From: SZUA-186 sp041552135
GTDB lineage: Bacteria; Pseudomonadota; Gammaproteobacteria; UBA9214
Assembly (NCBI GenBank): GCA_041552135.1
Contig: JBFELL010000048.1
Span: 1-17,283, forward strand
Reading direction: 5' to 3'
DNA: 17,283 bases
Under the pieces are notes generated by a model. The model was not told the origin of the DNA. It searched no databases and worked only from the letters and a program-made list of their open reading frames with translations. Positions 7,234 to 13,573 of the stretch are shown here, piece after piece. Numbering within the stretch: the stretch's first letter is position 1; every line of letters starts with the position of its first letter. Position numbers and translations under genes: made by a program.

Positions 7234-9404
7234 GGCTTCGATACCCGAATCTGGCCCTGCTTGAGCGCATCGAGTACGCGTTCCTTCGGACCATCGGCAA
7301 GGATGCGGCCGCCATCGAGTACAATCACGCGATCAACCAGGCTTAGCAGCGAGGCCCGGTGTGTGACCAGTATCAGCGTCTTGTCACCGAGCCAATCGCC
7401 AAAGCGCGTCTTGAACAGATCCTCGGTCGTGTTGTCCATGGCATTGCTGGGCTCATCCATGACGATGATTGGCGGATCACGAAGCAGGGCGCGGGCAACC
7501 GCGATGCTCTGCCGCTGACCGCCGGATAAGCCTTCGCCGCGTTCGCCCACCGGCATGTCAAATCCGGACGGGTGGCGGTTAACGAAGTCGGTGACACCGG
7601 CAATCTCGGCCGCGGCCAGCACGGCGTGATCGTCGGCATGCGGCATTCCCAGCTTGATGTTTTCCTTGACGGTACCGTAGAACAGCAGTGTGTCCTGCGG
7701 GACATTGCCGATATTTCGCCGCAGGTCCGCCGGATTCAGTTGCCGGCTGTCGGCGCCGTCGACAAGGACGGCACCCTCGTCGGGCTCGTACAGCCCGAGG
7801 ATCAGCTTTTCTATTGTGGTCTTGCCCGAGCCAATGCGGCCGATGATGGCGATCTTCTCACCTGCGCGCAGTTTGAAGGAGACTTCCGACAGTGCCGGTA
7901 TGCCCTGGCCGGGATAGCTGAAACTGACATTGCGGAACTCCATTTCGCCCCTGATGACCGGGCGATCGAGGAAGTTTTTCTCCGGTGACTGCTCCAGCGG
8001 CAGGGCCATCAGTGCGTCGGTCGAGGCATAGGCCGCCCGTGCCTGATGGTAGCGGGTCAGCGTGGCGGCAACCTGGGCCAGCGGCGCCAGTGCACGGCCG
8101 GTCAGGATGGTGCAGGCAATGAGCCCGCCGAGGCTCAGTTCGCCGTCGGAGATCAGGTAGACGCCGTAGACCACCACGGCAACCGTGGCCATTTGCTGCA
8201 GGAACACAGTGATATTCACCGCACTTGACGACAGGAACCGGGTCTTCTGGCCAAGGCTGGCGATGTTGCCGGTAATCTGCTCCCAGCGGCGTTGCAGCGG
8301 GCTCTCCGCACCCAGGCTCTTGACCGTCTCCAGCCCGGTGAGCGTCTCGATGAGTGTGGCCTGTTTCTGCGCGGCGTGTCGCAGCAGGTCCTGCACCTTG
8401 ACGGCCAGGGCGCGCTGGACAATATAGCCCGTCAGCAGCGAAAGCGGCAGAACCATCAGCGGGATCCATGCCAGCGGTCCGCCGATCATCCAGATAATCA
8501 GGATGAACAGGAACACGAACGGCAGATCAATGAGGGCTGTCAGGCTGGCCGATGTGAAAAAATCCCGGAAAGAATCGAACTCGTGCAGGTTGTTTGCAAA
8601 GGCGCCGACCGAGGAGGGGCGTGCCGCAAAGCGTATACCCAGGATGCGCTCGAACAGCGCGGCGGAAAGCACAATATCAGCGCGCTTGCCGGCAACGTCG
8701 ACGAAATATCCGCGCAGGGTTTTCATCAGCAGGTCGAAACAGAATACGGTAGCGATGCCGATGCCGAGCACCCACAGGGTTTCGACGGCATGATTCGGCA
8801 CCACGCGGTCGTAGACATTCATAATGAACAGCGGCGAGGCCAGGGCGAACAGGTTGATCAGCAGGGAGGCGAGCAGTACCTCGCCGTAGATTGGCCACGA
8901 GGCGGCGAAGGTGTCCCAGAACCAGTGTCGCGGGCGCAGCAGGGCCGTGTCATGCGTGCGTTCGTCAAAGCGGTAGGCCGACTGCAGGAAAATCGCGTAG
9001 CCGCTGTATTCGTCTTCCAGTGCATCAAGTGGCTGTTCGGTGACGCCTTCGCGTGATTCGGGCAGGATCAGCCGGGCGGTACCGTCCTTGCCGACATGAT
9101 CCATGACACAGGCCCGGCCGCTATCGAGCAGCAGGATGGCCGGTAACACGAGGCTGGAGATTTCCCGCAGCGGGCGCTTGACCACGCGGGCCGCTATATT
9201 TGCCCGACGGGCCGCGCGGACCAGCAGCTCGGGTGTCAGCTTGTTGTCGACCAGCGGCAGACCGGCCGTCAGGGCATCGGCCGAGTGCGGCGACTGCAGC
9301 AGCTTGCAGGCAATTTGCAGGCAACCCAGTAGCGGATCATCGTATGTGGATCCATTGGCGGGGATGTCCCAGGCGGCTGTCGGTAAGGTTCCCGGCTGCA
9401 TCAT
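7230..9404 (-). CDS. lapB: Type I secretion ABC transporter, permease-ATPase with C39-like domain (LapB type)
   Basis: The inner-membrane transporter that drives adhesin export with ATP. I chose ATG 9402-9404, giving 724 aa, close to LapB (about 718). The frame continues upstream to a GTG at 9572, but those 56 residues look unrelated to the family. Residues about 20-140 are a C39 peptidase-like domain. The usual catalytic His context is replaced by RACVMDHV, so it is probably a non-cleaving docking domain, as expected for RTX/adhesin transporters. Membrane segments span about 170-450. The ATPase domain has Walker A GRIGSGKTT (522-530), signature LSGGQ (626-630), Walker B IIVMDEP (646-652) and the H-loop His (682). 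It is first in the operon and overlaps lapC by 4 bases. Confidence 0.95.
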   Translation of the reverse strand: MMQPGTLPTAAWDIPANGSTYDDPLLGCLQIACKLLQSPHSADALTAGLPLVDNKLTPELLVRAARRANIAARVVKRPLREISSLVLPAILLLDSGRACVMDHVGKDGTARLILPESREGVTEQPLDALEDEYSGYAIFLQSAYRFDERTHDTALLRPRHWFWDTFAASWPIYGEVLLASLLINLFALASPLFIMNVYDRVVPNHAVETLWVLGIGIATVFCFDLLMKTLRGYFVDVAGKRADIVLSAALFERILGIRFAARPSSVGAFANNLHEFDSFRDFFTSASLTALIDLPFVFLFILIIWMIGGPLAWIPLMVLPLSLLTGYIVQRALAVKVQDLLRHAAQKQATLIETLTGLETVKSLGAESPLQRRWEQITGNIASLGQKTRFLSSSAVNITVFLQQMATVAVVVYGVYLISDGELSLGGLIACTILTGRALAPLAQVAATLTRYHQARAAYASTDALMALPLEQSPEKNFLDRPVIRGEMEFRNVSFSYPGQGIPALSEVSFKLRAGEKIAIIGRIGSGKTTIEKLILGLYEPDEGAVLVDGADSRQLNPADLRRNIGNVPQDTLLFYGTVKENIKLGMPHADDHAVLAAAEIAGVTDFVNRHPSGFDMPVGERGEGLSGGQRQSIAVARALLRDPPIIVMDEPSNAMDNTTEDLFKTRFGDWLGDKTLILVTHRASLLSLVDRVIVLDGGRILADGPKERVLDALKQGQIRVSKP

Positions 9405-9598
9405 TGCGTCATGGTTACCATTGGCGGATATATTTTCAGACTGTGCATGATGATACAAGGAATTCCAGTGCCGGCATTTTGGTGCATGTGAGGCGCGGGT
9501 CCATGGGAGGTCATCGGCGCGTGTGCTGTCAAATTTAGCTGGGAACTGAATCAGTTGCAGCGTTAAAGCCACATCGGATAACGCCGATAGGAAACGTT
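9405..9598. promoter_or_regulatory. Divergent intergenic region between lapB and the 106-aa gene
   Basis: With the shorter lapB start this 194-base gap must carry promoters in both directions. On the - strand there is a TTGACA (about 9531-9536) but no -10 at normal spacing, so I do not call a promoter. On the + strand a small hairpin ATCGG/CCGAT (9573-9577 and 9584-9588) stands just before the AGGAAA ribosome-binding site of the 106-aa gene. Confidence 0.4.
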
Positions 9599-9919
9599 AT
9601 GCCATACGTGAAACGCAATGCAGAGGGTGAGGTTGTCGGTCTGCTTGATTATGCCGAGGATGGTGCGGGGGAAGAAATCTCCCTGGATGCCCCGGAGATC
9701 CAGGCCTTCTTCGCGCGTGCGCGGCAGCGGCTGTCGCTATCTGATGCGGAAACCATCCGTGTCATCGACGACCTGGTCAATGTACTGATCGATAAGAACC
9801 TCCTGCTGTTGACCGATTTGCCGCAGTCGGCCCAGAAAAAACTCATGGAGCGCCAGCGCATACGCAGCGAACTGGGGGGGGTCGGGTACCTTATGGTCGA
9901 TGAGGAGGATATCCTCTAG
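9599..9919 (+). CDS. Conserved small protein of unknown function, 106 aa
   Basis: The protein opens MPYVKRNAEGEVVGL and has a central helical region (about residues 43-95: DAETIRVIDDLVNVLIDKN, TDLPQSAQKKLMERQRIRSEL). This pattern matches a family common in pseudomonads and relatives that databases label, misleadingly, as tryptophan synthase subunit beta-like; there is no enzyme domain here. No signal peptide or membrane segment is seen, so it should be cytoplasmic. The start is well supported by AGGA six to seven bases upstream of ATG. It is divergent from lapB and converges with lapD, with only six bases between their stop codons; a perfect palindrome GAGGATATCCTC (9905-9916) covers its last codons. 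The family call is from memory of its pattern and the function is unknown. Confidence 0.85.
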   Translation: MPYVKRNAEGEVVGLLDYAEDGAGEEISLDAPEIQAFFARARQRLSLSDAETIRVIDDLVNVLIDKNLLLLTDLPQSAQKKLMERQRIRSELGGVGYLMVDEEDIL

Positions 9920-9925
9920 CAGGAT

Positions 9926-11884
9926 TCAGGTCGGTACCGGTTTACCGTACAGATGCCCCTGCACGCCGTCGACATTCAGCCTGGCTATCATCCCGGCATC
10001 GTCCCCGGTTTCCACTGCCCCGGCGATAACCTGTATGTCAATGCTGTGCGCCGTATCGCACAATGCCCTGAGGAAGAACTGCTTGTCGCTGTCCCTGTGT
10101 ATATCCCGGGTGAACGCCCCGTCGATCTTCAGATACTGCACCTTGAGGCTGCGCAGATGTGCAAGTGACTGGAAGCTGCGGCCAAAATGATCGATGCCAC
10201 AGCTGTAGCCGGCTGCTGCCAGTCGTTCTATTGCCGCTGCTACATTACGGGTATCTGTCGCAATGGCGCTCTCCGGCAACTCGAACATCAACCGTTTTGC
10301 CGTGCCCGGGTTGTCCGAGAGCGTTTCATGCAGCCAGCCAAGGAATGCCGGATCGTGCACCGAGCGGGCGGTGAGGTTGACGGCAACTGGCATGTTGTCA
10401 TTGCGGTGCGCTTCCAGGTGCTGTATTGCGAGGCTGACGATGGTCCTGTCAATCTCGATGGCCAGTCCGAGACGTCTCGCAATGGGCATAAACAGGCCGG
10501 CATCTACCGGCTTGCCGTTGTCGTCTGTCAGGCGTGCCAGGAGTTCGCGGTGTATCGGCCGGGGTGGGCCATCCGACAGCGTATACACGGATTGCGTGAA
10601 CAGGGTGATGCCGCCGGTGTGAATCACCTGGCGCAGGTAATCATGCCATTCCATGGTGCCGCGTACCGGTGTGGCACTCTCTGTCGCTGGCTTGTAGCGA
10701 TGCCAGGCGTTGTCACCGCTGGCCTGTGCCGTGCGCATGGCGATATCCACCTCGGCAAGGAGTTTGCCCGCCGCATCGCCATGCTCCCACATGGCCACGC
10801 CGATGTGGGCAATACCTGCCTCCGGAGTCATGTCCGCGACGCCGGGTTGCGCAAGATCACGGGCAAGTTCGCCCGCCAGTGTTTCTGCTTCGCCGGCACC
10901 GAGGTCGACGCCGATAAGTCCGAATTCCGTGCCGGATAGCCTTGACACGTAACAGTTCGGATAGTGCCTGATGCGTGATTCGATCAGTTCCGCCACTGTC
11001 TGCAGCAGATGGTCACCTGCCTGGTAACCGGAGTCGATATTGACCCTGTCCAGCCGCTGCAAGGCGACGAGAATCAATGCACCCCGGGCAGGCGTTTCCT
11101 GCGTATCCAGCTGGTGCTGCAGTTGCTGGTCAAACCAGCGCCGGTTGCCCAGCCCGGTGAGCGGGTCCCGATAGGCCTCGTTGCGCAGGCGATCGGTCAA
11201 CGCCGAGTGTTTCGCGAAACTTTCATTGACCTTGCGGCTGAGCCGGTTCATGGCTTCCACGACACGGCGCAGTTCGCGTGTCCGTGGCAGTTTCTCCTGG
11301 ATCGGGTAACTGCCGTTACAGACAGCCTCCGCCTGGGATTCCACACCCTGCAGTGGGCGCAGCATGACGCGTATCATGATCAGTCCGAGGAGCATGACCG
11401 CCAGGGCGGTCAGGAAAAACATCCAGAAGGTATCTACCGTGTTTTGCCACAACTCCCGGTAGGCGTGTCCCGGGTGGCTGCTGACATGTACGGTTGCGGC
11501 CTGTTTCCAGCCGGCCATGACCAGGGCCTCGGCGCCCGGTGTGTCGAGCCCCACGTGCCGGACGAACCAGTCGGGTACATCCTTGATCCTGACCGGGTTG
11601 CTGCGTTCGACCAGCGTCTCGCCGTTAACGGCAGTCACCTCGATACGCTGGTAATAACCGCGATCAAATACGGCATCGATCATGGCCTCCAGAACAGGCT
11701 GGTCATCGCTGTGAACGGCTGTCGAAAGCGACAGGCCCAGCGAGGTGGCGGTGTCCTGGGCATGCGAGGCCAGTTGCTTGTCGAGAAAATGGCGCAGATT
11801 CGCAGAGCTGATGCTGAACGAGCCGATGAAGCCGGCTATGAACAGGGCGATGACGATGACAATGAGCTGTCGGTACAGGGTCAT
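9926..11884 (-). CDS. lapD: LapD-type c-di-GMP receptor: periplasmic sensor output, HAMP, degenerate GGDEF-EAL
   Basis: LapD binds c-di-GMP inside the cell and, when bound, sequesters LapG in the periplasm so the adhesin stays attached. The 652-residue protein has membrane segments at 5-25 and about 152-174 around a LapD/MoxY-type periplasmic domain, with the LapG-contacting Trp as W126 in AGWKQ (W125 in P. fluorescens). A HAMP/S-helix (175-230), a GGDEF domain (231-395) with the motif degraded to SGTEF (317-321), and an EAL domain (410-650) follow. EAL reads ELL (447-449), DDFG reads DHFG (565-568) and AEGVE reads AGAVE (621-625), so metal-binding and catalytic residues are lost, while N503, E535 and K586 remain. 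This fits a receptor, not an enzyme. ATG 11882-11884 is 68 bases after lapG, same strand, so the two probably form an operon. Confidence 0.95.
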   Translation of the reverse strand: MTLYRQLIVIVIALFIAGFIGSFSISSANLRHFLDKQLASHAQDTATSLGLSLSTAVHSDDQPVLEAMIDAVFDRGYYQRIEVTAVNGETLVERSNPVRIKDVPDWFVRHVGLDTPGAEALVMAGWKQAATVHVSSHPGHAYRELWQNTVDTFWMFFLTALAVMLLGLIMIRVMLRPLQGVESQAEAVCNGSYPIQEKLPRTRELRRVVEAMNRLSRKVNESFAKHSALTDRLRNEAYRDPLTGLGNRRWFDQQLQHQLDTQETPARGALILVALQRLDRVNIDSGYQAGDHLLQTVAELIESRIRHYPNCYVSRLSGTEFGLIGVDLGAGEAETLAGELARDLAQPGVADMTPEAGIAHIGVAMWEHGDAAGKLLAEVDIAMRTAQASGDNAWHRYKPATESATPVRGTMEWHDYLRQVIHTGGITLFTQSVYTLSDGPPRPIHRELLARLTDDNGKPVDAGLFMPIARRLGLAIEIDRTIVSLAIQHLEAHRNDNMPVAVNLTARSVHDPAFLGWLHETLSDNPGTAKRLMFELPESAIATDTRNVAAAIERLAAAGYSCGIDHFGRSFQSLAHLRSLKVQYLKIDGAFTRDIHRDSDKQFFLRALCDTAHSIDIQVIAGAVETGDDAGMIARLNVDGVQGHLYGKPVPT

Positions 11885-11952
11885 GGTTTCGCTGCTACTG
11901 ACTGAAGCCGTCGCAGTATAGGGGTAATCCGGGACAAAGCATATTTCACAGC

Positions 11953-12825
11953 CTACCGGGTGTATTCGTCGCTGATGCGGGCAATCACGTCACGCCACGG
12001 ACCCAGGCGGCTGGAATGACCCACATGTTTATCATTACCGGCCTGGTTTTTTGCCAGCCACAGGCCGTCGCCGTTGAAGCTGTAAACCGGCAGCAGGTCA
12101 GCGCGTTTACTGGATGGCCGGATTTCCGCAACCAGATTATCCAGTATCATTGGCTCTGCATCCGGTTCCGGGTAATAGGTCAATACCATGTGAGCCTGGT
12201 TGAGTTCCAGCGCCTTCACGTAGGTAAGCCGCATGCGTTCGGCCGGAATGCCCATCTCGATCAGGGTGAAGTATTTCGCGATGGAAAAGTCCTCGCAGTC
12301 ACCACCATTGGTCGTGAGGGTCTGTAAGGGGGTTGCCCAGTAGTCAGTCTTGCCCCAGTGATCACTGTCGTTGATGAATTCGAGTGCATTGAAGAATGCA
12401 TTCACCTTTTGCAGTTTCATCATGTCGCCCAGGCCGCTAGCGGACTGAATAAGATCCTGCCAGAAGACGACACGTCGCCTGGCATATTCTCCATGCTGAC
12501 GGTGGATTTTCTCAATCGCCTGGTTATCCAGCGAGAACCTGCCGGCGAGGCACGCGGTCTGGCCCATCAGGTAGAGGCCGGCAAAAGCCAGCAGAAATGG
12601 CCATAAGCGTAATGTAATGGCACCACCGGGTGTGCCGTGCCTCGATAACCCGGCGCCTGAGCCCGCCAGGCGAACCACCGCCTTGCGCGGGAGGCGGCTG
12701 CAACGCTTGCCGGTTACCGGGGCTGTCGATGGGATGGATTGGTTCACAGATGGCCTGTTCGGGGTACTCCATGGGTTATCGGCAGGCAGGCCGCGTTTCT
12801 TTGATGTTTGTATGTCAGCGGGCAA
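11953..12825 (-). CDS. lapG: LapG-type periplasmic cysteine protease (bacterial transglutaminase-like, BTLCP)
   Basis: LapG is a calcium-dependent periplasmic protease that cuts the di-alanine site of LapA-type adhesins. In the 290-codon frame the catalytic triad is visible as C177 (in TNGGDCEDF), H212 (LNQAHMVL) and D229 (ILDN), with D176 and E178 flanking Cys as in calcium-binding LapG enzymes. The stretch LTYVKALELNQAHMVLTYYP is strongly LapG-like. A hydrophobic export segment lies at about 70-94. The start is uncertain: the frame begins with TTG at 12825, and the first about 65 residues are Pro/Ser/Arg-rich and look non-conserved. GTG codons at 12747 (preceded by AGG) or 12678 are plausible and would give about 264 or 241 aa. 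It precedes lapD on the same strand and is divergent from the receiver-only gene. Confidence 0.93.
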   Translation of the reverse strand: MPADIQTSKKRGLPADNPWSTPNRPSVNQSIPSTAPVTGKRCSRLPRKAVVRLAGSGAGLSRHGTPGGAITLRLWPFLLAFAGLYLMGQTACLAGRFSLDNQAIEKIHRQHGEYARRRVVFWQDLIQSASGLGDMMKLQKVNAFFNALEFINDSDHWGKTDYWATPLQTLTTNGGDCEDFSIAKYFTLIEMGIPAERMRLTYVKALELNQAHMVLTYYPEPDAEPMILDNLVAEIRPSSKRADLLPVYSFNGDGLWLAKNQAGNDKHVGHSSRLGPWRDVIARISDEYTR

Positions 12826-12891
12826 GACGCGGCTTCGGGGCGGGCTGCCGGGAAACCATCACCCGGGGAGGACGTTGGTACCTAAGTCCAA

Positions 12892-12920
12892 TTGTGCCTG
12901 CCCGGTGCCCGGCGTAGACT
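12892..12920 (+). promoter_or_regulatory. Weak candidate promoter for the receiver-only gene
   Basis: TTGTGC (12892-12897) and TAGACT (12915-12920) are separated by exactly 17 bases, matching the sigma70 consensus at 3 and 4 of 6 positions. It would give a leader of about 20 bases before ATG 12948. The match is modest. Confidence 0.3.
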
Positions 12921-12947
12921 ATTTTACTCCATAGGAAACAAATAGTT

Positions 12948-13436
12948 ATGATAAAAACAAAGATAACGCTTGCGTCGGATGAGGGGGCCGCCATGGTGGG
13001 ATGCGCGGATATGCTGGCGGATGATCCGGCAATCGAACTGGTTGCGTCACTGACTGATCTGACCGGTCACGGTGCCTGGCTGGCCCTGACCCGCTCGGAG
13101 GTGTTGCTCATTGACGAGGCCCTGGTGCTGCGTGACGGCTTCGAGCCGCTGAATATGCTGCTGTCCAGCTATCCCGAGGTCCATTGTCTGCTGTTTCTCA
13201 GGGAAACCAGCAAAAACAAGGCGTTGTGGGCCCTGATGCATGGAGTTCGGGGTGTCCTCACGATCGGGGAAATCCGGCCGCTATTAATAAGAGCGATTGC
13301 CAAGGTGATGGCTGGCGAAATCTGGGCGCCGCGCCACCTGATGCAGCCGATCCGACAGGACTTACGGCAGATTGATGATGGCTCTTATATCTACCGGCAA
13401 CCGGAGAAGATAAAAGAGTGGGTGAAATGGCACTGA
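12948..13436 (+). CDS. Receiver-domain-only protein, paralogue of the operon's LuxR-type regulator without HTH
   Basis: A 162-residue protein built like the receiver half of a NarL/LuxR response regulator. It aligns with the regulator at 5154-5822: LLIDEAL with D56 against LLLLDPRL with D57, GVRGVL against GVHGFI, and GEIWAPRHLMQPI against GELWMPRTLITRI. After that point, where the regulator continues into its helix-turn-helix, this one has only about 25 residues ending EKIKEWVKWH and stops. The acid pocket keeps D11-E12 after LAS; the usual Lys of the GYLLKD loop is missing (GVLTIGE). It cannot bind DNA through a GerE domain, so it may act by protein contact, for example with the regulator. 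AGGAAA lies about 12 bases before ATG. It lies between lapG (divergent) and the adhesin (same strand, 137 bases downstream). Confidence 0.85.
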   Translation: MIKTKITLASDEGAAMVGCADMLADDPAIELVASLTDLTGHGAWLALTRSEVLLIDEALVLRDGFEPLNMLLSSYPEVHCLLFLRETSKNKALWALMHGVRGVLTIGEIRPLLIRAIAKVMAGEIWAPRHLMQPIRQDLRQIDDGSYIYRQPEKIKEWVKWH

Positions 13437-13446
13437 ACGGTGCCAT
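13427..13446 (+). other. Hairpin over the stop codon of the receiver-only gene
   Basis: A perfect 7-bp inverted repeat ATGGCAC (13427-13433) / GTGCCAT (13440-13446) has the TGA stop in its 6-base loop. No T-run follows, so it is a poor rho-independent terminator; it may slow read-through towards the adhesin or protect the 3' end. Confidence 0.4.
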
Positions 13447-13468
13447 ACATTGTCCCTGAGTACCATAG

Positions 13469-13528
13469 ACAGCAGGGTTGGCGATATGTAAGGGTCATGT
13501 ATAAGATAGTTTTTCAAGTCTCTGCTGT
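13469..13528. repeat. Inverted repeat flanking the adhesin promoter
   Basis: ACAGCAG (13469-13475) and CTGCTGT (13522-13528) are perfect inverted copies 46 bases apart; extending to nine bases gives one mismatch. The arms bracket the candidate -35/-10 pair and start site, so they could be paired operator half-sites. At seven bases, chance is possible. Confidence 0.3.
13478..13505 (+). promoter_or_regulatory. Candidate sigma70 promoter of the adhesin gene
   Basis: TTGGCG (13478-13483, 4 of 6) and TATAAG (13500-13505, 5 of 6) are 16 bases apart. Transcription would begin near 13512, leaving a leader of about 60 bases. The leader ends in a strong purine-rich ribosome-binding site (AGAGGGGG) five bases before ATG 13574. 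The promoter sits between the two arms of the inverted repeat listed next. Confidence 0.45.
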
Positions 13529-13573
13529 TTAAGGAAATTATCAGCAAGGCTGGCATGGAAAGAGGGGGTCTAT

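Noticed and set aside
8292..9056. 254-codon + strand frame opposite lapB
   Set aside because: Antisense shadow of the ABC transporter; Gln/Glu/Arg-rich translation without a fold or ribosome-binding site.
9450..9480. Sigma54-like GGCAC...TTG pattern on the - strand upstream of lapB
   Set aside because: The spacing between the GG and TTG elements is about four bases too long for a sigma54 promoter.
9405..9572. Upstream extension of lapB to a GTG at 9572
   Set aside because: The extra 56 residues show no family similarity and would make the protein longer than LapB; ATG 9404 gives the usual length.
11009..11905. 298-codon + strand frame opposite lapD
   Set aside because: It is fully antisense to lapD, whose domain structure is unambiguous; the translation shows no family pattern.
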